In this document: positions 52,422 to 63,749 of the stretch, in pieces
Numbering within the stretch: the stretch's first letter is position 1
Layout of the letters: every line of letters begins with the position of its first letter
Assembly (NCBI GenBank): GCA_034509495.1
Contig: CM067519.1
Location: 23,734,523 to 23,798,522 of the forward strand
DNA from: Acestrorhynchus altus
Taxonomy: Eukaryota > Chordata > Actinopteri > Characiformes > Acestrorhynchidae
DNA: 64,000 bases
Reading direction: 5' to 3'
The notes under the pieces: model-generated
The model's input: only the letters and a program-made list of their open reading frames with translations
Told to the model about the DNA's origin: nothing
The model's database searches: none
Translations under genes and position numbers: made by a program

Positions 52422-52680
52422 GTTGTGCGAGTCTGGATGAGTGCATATGTTAGGTCAGCACAATACGCAACAAGTGCAGTATTGCGGTTGTGTTTTGAGT
52501 CAGAGACTGGGATTTATATTTGTGTTTACTTGAGATTTCTTAAAACACCAGTGGAAACGTATGTACGTGGGTGGGGGAGTAGTGATTGATTAGAGGATGA
52601 ACAGTATATTCATCCCTTCATCATGAGAGTATTGAGAAGGAGAATATTGCATATTGTGCAGTACAATGCGCAAAACAATG

Positions 52681-53130
52681 CTCCCAGAAAGTATTCACAG
52701 CACTTCACACTGCACATTTTATGTTACAGCCTTTTTCCGAAATGGATTCGATTATTTTTTTTCCTCTCAAAATTCTTCACACAATACTCCACGATGACAG
52801 AGTGAGAGAATTAATCTTTGCAAATGTATAAAAAAATAAAACACAAAAATATAACATGTACATAAGTGTTCACAGCCTTTGCCAGGACACTCAAAACTGA
52901 GCTCAGGTGCATCTTGTTTCCACTGATCATCCTTCAGATGTTTCTCCAGCTTGATTGGACAGCTGTGGTGAATTCAGTTGATTGGACAATGACTTGGAAA
53001 GACACACACCTGTTTATATAAGGTCCCGTAGTACATGGACGGTGCATGTCAGAACACAAACCATGAGGTCTGTAGTCAGAACACAAACCATGAGGAAGCA
53101 GTTGTCTGTAGATTGTCATAACAATTTCTG
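52681..53130. mobile_element. Terminal part of a Tc1-family element
   Basis: Starts 'ccagaaagtattcacagcac' and continues through 'tgttacagcctttttccgaa' and 'gtgttcacagcctttgccag', with a promoter-like segment at 52960-53020. This is the pattern of long inverted repeats flanking fish Tc1 elements. No transposase follows. Confidence 0.7.
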
Positions 53131-53390
53131 ATGTTCCTAAGTAAATAGTTATTTTAAGGCCCTGAGGAAAGAAAACAAGGATGAATTTAAAATAAAAGGA
53201 TTTAGACAATGATATGCAATAGCTGGGCAATATGCATACATGACTAATGAAAATGAAGGACGTTGAGGTTGTTTTGTTTTCTATGGACCGCTTTGAAAAA
53301 CCCCTTAATATCAATATCCCTGTCATTTTAATCTTTACAAGTAATTCATCAAATGTCTTGCATTTTCAGCTCTGGATGAATGTAAGAGAT
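53131..53390. other. Non-coding sequence
   Basis: No feature recognised; a 130-codon minus-strand frame here has no recognisable content. Confidence 0.4.
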
Positions 53391-53630
53391 GTAAGTATAT
53401 AGTCCTTATAAGTAAATAGAAATTGTAAATGCTAGTAAATTGTTCATCAAAATATGGTCAAATTCTGTTAATTTTTATATCTTAAATGAAGACAAATATG
53501 ATCTCCTGAAGATGACCATGTGTGACTGTCTCCTATAAATACTTTTTAAAAAATGGTGAATGAAAATGCATCAAACTGCAAAAACATCCCACAAAATTAG
53601 CCAAGTGTTTGACAAGTTAATACCGACTTA
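53391..53630. repeat. Interspersed repeat, family R4, copy 3 (inverted)
   Basis: 'tgtgtgactgtctcctataa' is the reverse complement of the block in copies 1 and 2. Confidence 0.5.
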
Positions 53631-54220
53631 ACCCTTTAGACCCCGTATGTGTTGACCCACAATTCTGTTAATACACATAACCACATTATACATTATAGTC
53701 ATAAATAAGATCCCTAACCTAGGACCCTTTTTGATTCACAGTAATTCCTGTATTTGGATTAATTACAGAACATTGAACTCTGAAGGATCACATTTGATCT
53801 AACCTGAATAAATGTCATCATATTTTTATCAATGCAGCTGAGCTTTCTTTTGCAGCTTGTGTCTGTCCTTGTCTGTTTGTGTCCATGAGGTGAGTCTGCA
53901 GGCTTTAGTTGGCATATCAGTAATAGTTTAGTTCCTTTTTCTGGTCGTCGTACTTCCCTTTTAGGTATTTTCTCCCTTTGTGTTTGATGTGATCTAACGG
54001 TTGTGCAGAGCTGATTCCAATGCTGTGAGAACTGTTGAGTTCTCTCAAAATCAAAGATGAAGATCTCTGAGCCTCTGTGGTCTTAACCCCACCGCCCCAC
54101 CCCAAGCCCCACTGCCCCACCCCTCCCACTCGGACCGTTCTCCCGTCCGAGGGGCAAGAAAAAGAGGGAAAGTAGAGGGAATGGGAGTTTATGAGAGATG
54201 AGAGGCAGCGTGGAGGGGGG
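53631..54220. other. Non-coding sequence
   Basis: GC-rich near 54085-54160, with repeated CCCCAC words; no gene recognised. Confidence 0.4.
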
Positions 54221-54227
54221 CAAGAGA

Positions 54228-54500
54228 CACTGTGTGTGTGTGTGTGTGGGGATGTGTATGTGTGTGAGTGAGGCAGGAGAAGGGAGCAGAGAGACATTCC
54301 TCAAACACGCCAAGACATTCCAAGGGAAACCATTCCAAATATTTCTCAGTGTGTGTGTGTGTGTGTATGTGTGTGTGTGTGGGGGGGCACTCTGACATAA
54401 TGACTGACAAGCTGTCTGCACTTGAAGCAAAAACGTGTACTGGTGTGTGTGTGTGTGTCTGTGTGTTCTTGTGTGGGAAAGTGAAAGAGAGAGAGAGAGA

Positions 54501-54577
<77 letters not shown>
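54228..54577. repeat. Composite (GT)n/(GA)n microsatellite cluster
   Basis: Four GT runs (about 54232-54248, 54350-54380, 54441-54460 and 54500-54520) and a (GA)n run of about 28 units (54521-54577). Confidence 0.95.
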
Positions 54578-54581
<4 letters not shown>

Positions 54582-56140
54582 GTCACGTAATTGAATCTGT
54601 GCGTGTTGGAGGGGCTCTGGGGTGAAGAGAGCGAGCCCGGGGCGAGAGAGCAGATCAAATGCAGAGCTGCAGTGGTCTCTTTATTTTCTCACCTCCCAGT
54701 TCAGCTGCAGGGCACAGCTTCCTCCCACACAGCATCACAGTGTCTGAGGTTGATGTGTACGTGTGTATACATACATGGCAATTCAGCGTCAGAGTCTTTT
54801 CTGAAGTGTTTTGCTGCTCCACCAAAGTTTCCTAGTGCAGTTAGCAGCATTCTGCATTAACAATTCACAGAGTGCGACTTAGAGATCCATCAACATGATT
54901 CTCAAATTGCTACATAATGTTGCAATAAAAATTCCTCCCTGGTGAAAAACGGGGGTCTTATATATTGTCTGTGTTTCACTAACTAATAGGTTTCTTTAGT
55001 GTAGCTCTTTGTATGCAGGGTATATTTTCAATGCTTTCTGAGAAATTCTAAAGATGAACAGATCATATCAGACTGTGGTGAATTGGAGGGTTTTTGTGAG
55101 CACTGATACTGAATTGGGTTGTATCGTGATGACAGTGGAAAGGGGCCTTAAATTACTATTTGACAGAATGAACTAGAAAATTAGGAAGATTGTTTCCTGA
55201 AGAATCATAAATAAATATGATTTATGAAAATTGATTTGTCATTGAGTTCAATGGTAAATGCTTGATTTCATGGTACATTGAATCATTTTCTGATTCAATT
55301 CAATTGATTTTTTTTGATTAACTGAATCCATTCCTATATGCTGTAATTAAATGAGATCATTAAATGTCACTTAAACCACGGGATGTGTTTGTAAAGAATC
55401 GTAATTAAGAGTGTTCAGCATCTAAAGTGCACTCTTCAAACACCTCTTTTAAATGTCTTCAAAATGAACCGACCTGAGACCTTCTTTGGAGGTGATTTGT
55501 TTGTAGTTTGTAGTCCATTTGTTTTGCGAATTGTGAGAACAAAATGACTTCACTCCTCTTGGCTTTTTTTTTCATGCATAGAACCTTGAGGCTTACCTAC
55601 AAACAACGAGGCTGCACGTGGATTCGTGTGGTCTCAGGAAGGACATTTTTAGATCTCTGGGAAGGGGACAACATTGGATATCAGTTCTCTGCGGCACACA
55701 AACATATTAAGGTTTTTCTGTTGCTTTAAAAAAAGAAGGATAAAAAAAAGCATATATTCTGCAGAATGGTGCAGCAGTGTGGCAGGAAAGTAAATAAAAT
55801 GAGAGAAGAATATGTGAAGACACGAATATACAATGCTAGATGTTTTTTCTTTGAGGAACTAAGTAACCTTTGGGAATAAATGCTTGCGCTGTCTCACGGG
55901 GGTCCTTTTAAATCTATTTTGAGTTGTGGCATGAACATGAAAATGTGGTCTGAGGTCTCATCAGTGCTGAAGAGAAGCAGAAAAAGAGCTTAGTCCTCTA
56001 TAAAGTTCACTTACAGTGTGAATGCAAGACGCACTGAGGTCATCTGCTGTGGGTTGCCTTTCGGGTTCATTTCAACAGAGCTAGGCTTGGTTCATTTCAG
56101 ATGAAATATTTGTGGAAGCAACCTAAAATTGATCTTTATT
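54578..56140. other. Non-coding sequence
   Basis: No gene or named repeat recognised. Confidence 0.4.
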
Positions 56141-56371
56141 AGGGCAGCCATAGCCTGATGGTAACCAGCCTTCTGATTGGAACGTTGCCGGTTTGATTCT
56201 CTGAGCTGGCAGGACATGACTGAAGTGCCCTTGAGCAAGACACATAACTTCCCATCTGCTCCTCAGGCACCCTGGATAGGGCTGCCCACTACTCTGGGCA
56301 TGTGTGCCCATTGCCCCCTAGTGTGTGTGCTAAATTTCAGAGGACAAAGTACAGTTGATCTATATGCTTAT
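56141..56371 (+). mobile_element. tRNA-derived SINE
   Basis: The head carries a box A-like TAGCCTGATGG and a box B-like GGTTTGATTCT about 40 bp later. Next comes the body motif 'gtgcccttgagcaagacaca', which recurs in V-SINE-type elements of fish, and then a diverged tail. The pol III boxes are not perfect, so it is probably old. Confidence 0.75.
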
Positions 56372-57100
56372 GTTTAATATGCTTCCGTTAATTAATTGAA
56401 TTAATTAATTTAATAAGTTGAATTCTGGACTTTTGGGACTTTATGAAGCACCAAATTGATAATGGATTTCATAATGAATCAGTTTCCATTTTAACTGAAT
56501 TGAATCATAACATTTGATGCATAATAAGTTCTCAACACTGTAATTGAATCAGATCCTAAAATTTCATTCTGATTTCATTCTGAATCCCGTCAGTGATTTG
56601 TAACGGACATTAAATGGTGTAATTTGGGAATTGCTGGTGTTCAGAAAAATGCTTCCCCTGAGATTTTGCTGATTTGATTGAATGGCGCTGAAGAGCACTT
56701 GTGTTTTTTCCCATCTGAAGAACGTCCTGATCACAGCCTGAGCTCCACTTCATTTCACACCTCCCTCTCTCAGCCGCTGTGGTCTGTGTGTCAGCTCACA
56801 CCTAACTTGTGGTGTCACGTCTGCAGGAAGAAGAGCCCTAGTTCATGCTCTAATGCACACGTGCGCACACATGCGTGCACAGACACACACACAGATACAC
56901 ACCTGGGCCTGTCCACAGCAGAGGGGTTGATCGGTTTGTTGGTGTGAATGAGTTAGAGTTTGGATTATGAACTGTTTCTTCTTCTTCTCTCTTTAACGTC
57001 TGAGAAGCTGAGGTATTAAACAGCCAGAGCAAAAACAAACACTGGACCTTCAAATTACTTCTGTGTGGTTCTGATGTCACTTGGATATATGATGGGACTG
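56372..57100. other. Non-coding sequence
   Basis: A short CA/GCGC run lies near 56855-56905; nothing else recognised. Confidence 0.4.
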
Positions 57101-57109
57101 ATTCAGTGC

Positions 57110-57420
57110 AGACCATTAATTTAAGCTCTGCTGCCTGGACGACCAGCACGACCAACATCTCCAAGCTTTTAAACCAGAATGACCAGTATCATCAAGCTGG
57201 TCGGCCAGCATGACCAAAAATCAAATGCAACATACCCTTCGCTGGTCAAGGGCTGGTTGACCTTCAGGTTCACCTGTATATAGTATGTTCCACTTGGATG
57301 ACAAGCTTTTGAACCGCCATGGCTATCAAAGACCAGCTGAGACCATCTGAAACCAGCTACCAGCAACTGCTGGTCTTGAGCTCGACACCCAGCAGGAATA
57401 TTCTAATACTTCAGTTTATT
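57110..57420. mobile_element. Palindromic MITE rich in ACCAGC/GCTGGT words
   Basis: Many short inverted words (accagc, gctggt, gaccag, ctggtc) are arranged symmetrically around 57240-57260, as in a common class of fish hairpin MITEs. The termini are not sharply defined. Confidence 0.55.
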
Positions 57421-58025
57421 TTATCTCATTTACTCATTTCTTTAAAGCTGTTCTGCAAGAACATGAGGTTGTTAAAGGTACTATACCTTAAAAAAAATAA
57501 AGGTGCTGCCATAGTTGAATGAATTTTTGTCTTGATATCCATTAGCTTGAAAGGAATGACCATCAACTTGGTAAACAACCTTTGCATTGTTTCCTTTAAA
57601 CCTATTGAAGTTTTTTCACCCACCCATATTTGTTTATGGATCTTCAAGTTGCCCTTTTTTAAGGTTGTTTAGAAATGTATTTGTTTAGACACCTACGCTA
57701 TGGTGAGCTGCGTGGTTCTTCCTGTGGAGTAGAAGAGTGTTTGAGTAGTTATCATCAGAGCTGGCTTCTAGAAGCTCATCTGAAGTCATGCAGCTCAGGT
57801 GCAGTTGCTTATAAAGGACATATATTGGATCAGTATTAGACCAATACTCAGTCAGTGCATTTCAGAGCATGTGTATCTTTGTGTGTTGGCGGGAGTGTGA
57901 ATGTGTTTGCATTGGTTTTTGTGTGAAAATGTGTGTCGGTGTGTGAAGTACTTAACTGTTCATCTCTGCCTGTGAATGTGGTTGTATGGGTGTGTATCTG
58001 TGTGTGAGTTGTTTTTTACAGTTAC
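57421..58025. other. Non-coding sequence
   Basis: Short GTGT-rich runs near 57880-58005; no gene recognised. Confidence 0.4.
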
Positions 58026-58029
58026 CCCA

Positions 58030-58318
58030 ATTTAGCATCCCAATTTCATATGCAATGCTCCTAAAACCAGGAGGGTCAAGACAAGCACACATCTGTTTTT
58101 AAGGGCCACCATTGCATCATTGCTTGGCAACCAACATGCTTGAATGCCCTGGTTGCACTCGGTGTGATGTAGCCGTTTACCCTCCTGGTGAGTGCATGGC
58201 CAGTTTTGCTTTCTCAGGCATCAGCTGCAGATGGCAAGCAGCATGACCCGGGATTTGAATCTGCGATCCTTGGATCTCAGTGCTAGGACTTTAGACCACT
58301 GAGCTGCCCGAGTGGGTA
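58030..58318 (-). mobile_element. tRNA-derived SINE, minus strand
   Basis: On the minus strand the head reads 'gggcagctcagtggtctaaa', a box A-like start, and 'gattcaaatcccggg', a good box B. It has tRNA-like spacing of about 40 bp and is followed by a unique body of about 200 bp. No intact tRNA fold is claimed; a related body fragment lies near 51250. Confidence 0.75.
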
Positions 58319-58876
58319 TGAGTCTGTGATAGGGTTGTAACAGTTTCATTATCTGTCTGTCCATCTATTTTACCTTCTGCTTTTGTATTTTCTGGGTCAC
58401 TGTAGATCAAGAGTCTACTGGAATCATTAAGTGCAAGGCAGGACAGGGCTATTAGGTCTAGAACCATTTTATCACAGGGCACTCAGTATATATTAAAATA
58501 TGATGAGTCCCCTAGTGTCCCTGGGTCTCTGTTGATATTTGATACAATGTCATGGGTATCTAAAATAGTTTTTTTCTGCTTTTGTTGAAGTAATTGTCCC
58601 CAATGTCCAGGAAAGACTTTATACAAGAAGCGGGAAGTGGGAAGCCAGAACCGGCTTAGACAAACACCGCTCTGTGGCATTAGGCCAGTAGCTTCAGAGA
58701 GTCCTATTCTATTGGCAGTACCTACAGGGACTAGACAAGCTGTGTGTGCATTTGCACATCTGTGTCAGCAATGGCGCAACTTACAGTAGCTGAATGCATT
58801 CATTAGAAGGGGTGCCCTCAAACCTTTGGAAAAGCAGTGTATGTGCACTGCCTGTATGAGTGGGAATATTCTTGAG
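58319..58876. other. Non-coding sequence
   Basis: Nothing recognised apart from a weak R1-like resemblance near 58570-58630. Confidence 0.35.
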
Positions 58877-58905
58877 TGTGTGTGTGTGTGTGTGAGTGTG
58901 TGTAT
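58877..58905. repeat. (GT)n microsatellite
   Basis: About 14 GT units with one GA interruption. Confidence 0.9.
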
Positions 58906-59063
58906 AACAGTAGTGTGTTTCCTGTTGGCACTCTGGACTCTCTCCTCTCTGGCTGTGTGAGCTGTGTGGAGGAATCCACTGCACCCGGCAGCTGGAATGT
59001 CCTGTTTGGCTTGTTCTGTTTGTGCTTTTTGTGCGCCCTGTTTTGATTGGCCCTGCTGGCATT

Positions 59064-59065
<2 letters not shown>

Positions 59066-59121
<56 letters not shown>

Positions 59122-59146
59122 TCTCTCTCTCGCTCTCTCTCTCTGT
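59066..59146. repeat. (CT)n microsatellite
   Basis: About 40 CT units with a few interruptions. Confidence 0.97.
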
Positions 59147-59345
59147 CGGTCTGTGAGAGTGAGAGGCAGTGCATGGCCTGTTTGATGTGTCCCATTGTGT
59201 AGGAGCCAAGCTGCTTCCTGCTACTGCAGCGAGAGAGAGATAGAGATGGTGGGGCCCTCATTTGGGCTTTTTCTAAATACACTAATACTTTAATACAATG
59301 AGTTAGTGCGTAATATCCGTGGTATTTACCGCAGCAGTTTTTTGG

Positions 59346-59348
<3 letters not shown>

Positions 59349-59420
<72 letters not shown>
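59349..59420. repeat. (AC)n microsatellite
   Basis: About 36 AC units. Confidence 0.97.
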
Positions 59421-59422
<2 letters not shown>

Positions 59423-59500
59423 CTTCTGTCATTTTCCTGAAGAGTCATTAATCCTTAAGCTCTTCTCTCAGGTATCCCACTCAGGTATTCCACTTTACCC

Positions 59501-59503
<3 letters not shown>

Positions 59504-59540
<37 letters not shown>
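59504..59540. repeat. (AC)n microsatellite
   Basis: About 18 AC units, 84 bp after the previous run. Confidence 0.97.
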
Positions 59541-59542
<2 letters not shown>

Positions 59543-60060
59543 TATAATTAACAAATTTTACTCCATCCGTTTCTCTGCGTTGCTTGACCAAGTGGACCTG
59601 AATGTCTGAGCTGATCAAGATGCACAACAATACTAATCCACCAGTATGATCAGCTTAATAAGCCCATACTGGGGCTGTAGTACTGGCTGAACCTGTTTGC
59701 ACATAACCCCCGTTTTCCATTGTACCGATTAGACCAGAGACATTAGTGTGACTGACCAGTCACACACGTACCATGTTCTCCCCCAATCTTGTGTAATAGA
59801 ACAACTGCGTTCATTACAAGGTGCAAATGTGAAGATTAATATTGAAATATTTTCTAAAATTCCAATATGAGGAGCAAACAGGAAAAACTAGGAAAGTGGG
59901 TAAAAAAATGTTCTATACTAGATGGAAAAATGAAATCTTTGTGTGTCTGATAGTGAAAGGCTGTCCGGCTCAGACCAGATCCGCAGTGCTACTGGAGTTT
60001 TTAAAACACTGTCCTGATTTTACAAAGTCACTTTAGATAAGTCTCTGTGAGCTTGCCACT
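59541..60060. other. Non-coding sequence
   Basis: No gene or repeat recognised. Confidence 0.4.
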
Positions 60061-61066
60061 TCCTTCAAGTTAGATGGTTACCACTGGTCAACAGCCATGT
60101 TCAAGTCTGACCACTGATTCTCATTTGGATTAAGGTCTGGCTTTGACTCGGCCATTCCAATACCACCATCAATTTTTCCCTTGACTCAGACCAGTTTCAT
60201 AGTCCCTGCTGCTGAAAAACATGTTCTTGCTGTGATGAGATGTGTTGGTTTTGTGCCAGGCGTAGCGTTTTCCTTGGTTTGCTGAAAAGTTCAGTTTTGG
60301 TCTCATCTGACCAGAGTACCTTTGGAAAGTCTCCCTCATTCCTTCAGGCAAACTCAAATTGAACCTTCCTGTTTTTCTCTGTAAGTAAAGGCTTTATCTG
60401 TGCACTCTTCCTTAAAGCCCAGATCTAGGAAGTGTATGTCTTATTGTGGGAATATGGACAGATACTCCGGTCTCTGCTTGGGAACTCTGCAGCTCATTCA
60501 GGGTTGCCTTTGTTCTTTGTATTACCAGTCTCATTTATGCCCTCTTAGCCCGGTCTGTCAATTTTGGTGGGCAGGTCTTTCTTACGTGGTTCCATGTTAT
60601 TTCCATTTGATGATAAATGGATTTTATGGTTATTATAATAGTATTATAATCATCAAAGATTTGGATATTTTTTTCATATCCAAACCCTCACTTGTTTGCA
60701 GATCTCCTTGGTCTTCAGGGTGTTGTTTGGTTAGTGGTGCCTCTCGCTTAATGGTGTTGCATCTTCTTAGGCCTTTCAGAAAAGGTGTGTATATACTGAC
60801 GGATCATGTGACACTTAGATTGCACCCAGGTGGACTTGCTTTCAAGCATGCGACTTCTGAAGGTAGCAAATGGAGTGAATAAATATGCACTTGCTAATTT
60901 TCAGTTTATCATTTCCATTTTTTTAACTGTATTTTTTTTCCTCATTTCACTTCACCAGCTTAGAATATTTTGTGCAGATGCACCACATACAAAAAAATAA
61001 TGATTAAAAATAATAATTACAAATTGTAATGGAACAAAATGGGGGTGAATACTTTCACAATATACC
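60061..61066. mobile_element. Degenerate interspersed element, Tc1-related by its end
   Basis: 'ttggtctcatctgaccagag' (about 60298-60317) and the end 'aaatgggggtgaatactttc' are words I associate with old Tc1-type elements in fish. No transposase frame survives; a 160-codon plus-strand frame (60400-60882) matches nothing I know. Confidence 0.45.
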
Positions 61067-61564
61067 GTCGTTGACTGAGCTCCTCTGCTGTTGTAGAGTT
61101 TCTCTTCTCTCTCGACCATAGAGCTGGATTTCTGATACAGTGGCGGCTCTGGAGGTGAAACTAGAACTCCACTTCGCTGCTGGCCATCCTGGTCTCTGTC
61201 CAGTGTAGTGTGTTGAAGATGCTTTGCTTCAACAGTTAATTATATTGTAGTAATTATATTTATTTATTCACGTATATATGTATATAAAATGGTCTGAGAG
61301 GAATGGAATGAGAGAGCTCTTCCCCTCTCTGCTCCTCCAGTTGAGAGCTTTTGACAGGGAGCATTCCAGCAGGGTGGTGATGTCATGAGAATTGGCCTCG
61401 GGCAGACAGGCCTGCTTATGTTCTCCAGAGAGCCTGTGTGTGTCTGTGTGTGTGCGCACACCGGAGGGGAGGGGGGCGCTCTCTCTCAAACCACAGAGGG
61501 CCAGAGAGGGAGACAGGGAAGTAAGGGTTACTATAGATCATTTCTACTCTTAACGCACAAATAC
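61067..61564. other. Non-coding sequence
   Basis: A GT run near 61436-61455 and a G-rich run near 61465-61480; no gene recognised. Confidence 0.4.
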
Positions 61565-61760
61565 AATATGTGGACAAAAGTAATGGGACACCTGCTCGTT
61601 CATTGTTTCTTCTGAAATCAAGGGTATTAAAAGGAGTCTAACCTTCTTTTGTTGGAGTAACTGTCTCTGCTCTCTGGGGAAGGCTTTCTGTTCGATTCTG
61701 GAGCATTGCTGTGAGAATTTGATTGCATTCAGGACTAAGTGTTCAACCCCCAATCTCGGA
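61565..61760 (-). repeat. Interspersed repeat, family R1, third copy
   Basis: Read on the minus strand, 'ctcacagcaatgctccagaa' matches 9815-9830, and 'cttgatttcagaagaaac' matches 45500-45510 and 38680. Confidence 0.65.
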
Positions 61761-61980
61761 CTGAGAATAGTCCACCAATCAGAAATTTCCAGCCAACAGC
61801 ATCCTGATACACCACCACCATGTCAGTGTCACTGCAGTGCTGAGAATCACCAACCATCCACATAATACCACTGTGGTGGTCCTGTGGCGTCCGGACCATT
61901 AAAGGACAAGGTGAAAGGGAGGTAACAAATGGTCAGCGAATGTAGAAACAAGGTCATTATGGCTGATCAGTGTACATTTT
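61761..61980 (+). repeat. Interspersed repeat, family R3, copy 2
   Basis: Contains 'gtggtggtcctgtgg', 'gtagaaacaaggtcattatg' and 'gctgatcagtgta', the reverse complement of blocks at 40320-40500. Confidence 0.65.
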
Positions 61981-62441
61981 ACAAAAGTGTTGGTTTAAAA
62001 CAACCCATTTGTCTGTGGTTTGTTATGGAAGCCTCAACAAATCATGCATGTTTAGTATGTTACACCACAGCAGCACAGGGGTCGTTTCTCTGGAATGGAA
62101 GATTGAGTCAGTACAGCTTGCATATTCAAAACATCAGGCCAGCAGTTTGGATGCTCGCTGGCCTATTTTAGTCCTTCGCAGAGTGAATAATGGAGAGTAA
62201 CACAAGGCATTTAGCAACAGTTCCGTTCAGCTGAACCCTATTAACTGGATTCTAACATGACTGATAATGCCTGGAAGACACTGGGATGTAGTTATCTGAT
62301 TTGCATGGTGCAAACCGATTCTCCTATGTTGTGTTCCCTGGCAGTTACGTCAGCAGTTTTGGATCACATGCTTTTTTAAGGGAATTTTACAGCTGCTGGA
62401 GGAGACAAAACTTCCTCTGTCTACCTCGTTGTCTCGTCCTG

Positions 62442-62448
<7 letters not shown>
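61981..62448. other. Non-coding sequence
   Basis: No feature recognised. Confidence 0.4.
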
Positions 62449-62477
<29 letters not shown>

Positions 62478-62482
62478 TCTCT
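62449..62482. repeat. (CT)n microsatellite
   Basis: About 13 CT units followed by a CATCTCT variant. Confidence 0.93.
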
Positions 62483-62563
62483 TTGGAGCCTGTGTTTTAG
62501 TGCTTGTGCTTTGATGGACACTTTTATGAGGTGTGCAAGTTCATGAATGTAGTCATTATCAGA

Positions 62564-62687
62564 GGTTGCCAATCCAGGTCCAGGAAGTACAAATCCGCCT
62601 CTGACTACCTAGATAACTCTGCTGCAGCTGGACCATCCACCAATCCTGGAGCAGATTTGTACTTTTTGAACCTGGATTGGCCACTAT
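62564..62687. mobile_element. Palindromic MITE with about 35-bp arms
   Basis: The left arm 'ccaatccaggtccaggaagt' and its continuation pair with the right arm 'actttttgaacctggattgg' with few mismatches, enclosing about 50 bp. Related by end sequence to P1 elements. Confidence 0.75.
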
Positions 62688-63281
62688 TGGTCACTCTTAT
62701 GAATTGTGTGCACGTGTGTGTTGGCTGAGGGTGCCGTGTGAGTGTGATTTATTTCCAGAGAGGGACAGAGAGCGCCAGAAAGTGTGTATATCTGTTGCCC
62801 CCCCCTGTACTTTGGCAGTTATCTCTCTATTCCCATGTCCCGTTTGGACTGAATAGGGGCTTGTTTCTTAACTTGGGCCATTTGTCTGTTTGTGTGCAGC
62901 TCTCTTTTAGCCTCTTTCTGTCTGATTGCAGTTTTATACTTTTTATGAATTTTCACACATGGCTGGCTTGTCCAGTCAATACACACTGATATCACAGTAC
63001 ATTATTGTCAGAATGTTGTAGCTTGGGAATGAAGAGAAAGCTCAGTTTAGAGCCAGCTGAATCCTACTGCAGGGAAAGATTAGGCTTAGAATGAGTCTTT
63101 TTCTTAATATGCAGTTAAACAGAACATTCCATTCCAAACTTTATGAAGGTAAGTGAATAATTCTTATTTTTAAGGGCAAAAATAATGAATGATATTAACA
63201 GTTTATTTGGGGAAAAATGACCTACTGTATAGATTGTTAGTTTCAGATGCAGGTAGCAGTTCAAAGTGCTACACTAGGGCC
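62688..63281. other. Non-coding sequence
   Basis: No gene or repeat recognised. Confidence 0.4.
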
Positions 63282-63749
63282 CTATGATTTCTGCAAAGAC
63301 AAGAAATATGACGAGTCATATTTCCATGAAAAAAATGGAGGAAGCCATAGCTTCGGCAGTCTGTGCTGACAAGAAAAAGAGTACTGCATGGCGAGGACTT
63401 TCATTGTAGTGGAAGAGGATTTGGGTGTAGTTGGAGGGGTGTCGTTTGTTGAATGCCTCTTGTAGAGATATATATGTTTCTGTCTGTTTGCAGAGAGAGC
63501 ATTAGCCAGGTGCTGTCGGTTATGATAATTACCACTGCGTTGTCCACTGTGGGTCGTAATGCCCTCTGTGACATGTTCCTGGTACATATGTGACACTGTC
63601 TGGGATACCACTTTCATGCCTTGCTCAAACTTTGATAATTCACGTTGCTTTGCCCTGAACGTGCTGGTCAGTGTTGAACCTCGCACAACCTCACAACTTA
63701 AACAGGTGTGATTGATCCAGAGCCATCCTCTGAAGTGACACTTCTTCAT
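63282..63749 (-). other. Unrecognised 155-codon open frame
   Basis: The longest open frame of normal complexity in the right-hand 20 kb. It reads MKKCHFRGWLWINHTCLSCE and later ELSKFEQGMKVVSQTVS, with a T/S-rich segment near residue 105. No domain, promoter or splice context is evident. It may be a transposon fragment or chance. Confidence 0.2.

Noticed and set aside
53370..53395. Small exon after exd3 exon 17 ('ctctggatgaatgtaagaga' before GTAAGT)
   Set aside because: Acceptor and donor look fine, but the reading (LWMNVRD) does not match the expected Cys-rich tail and lies in repeat-rich DNA.
58245..58318. Genuine tRNA gene on the minus strand
   Set aside because: Box A and B are recognisable, but I could not pair a full cloverleaf and a SINE body follows directly.
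58818..59432. 204-codon minus-strand open frame with CVCVCV and RERERE runs
   Set aside because: Translation of (AC)n and (CT)n microsatellites.
60400..60882. 160-codon plus-strand open frame
   Set aside because: Lies across a degenerate interspersed element, no domain, and the reading looks like translated non-coding repeat.
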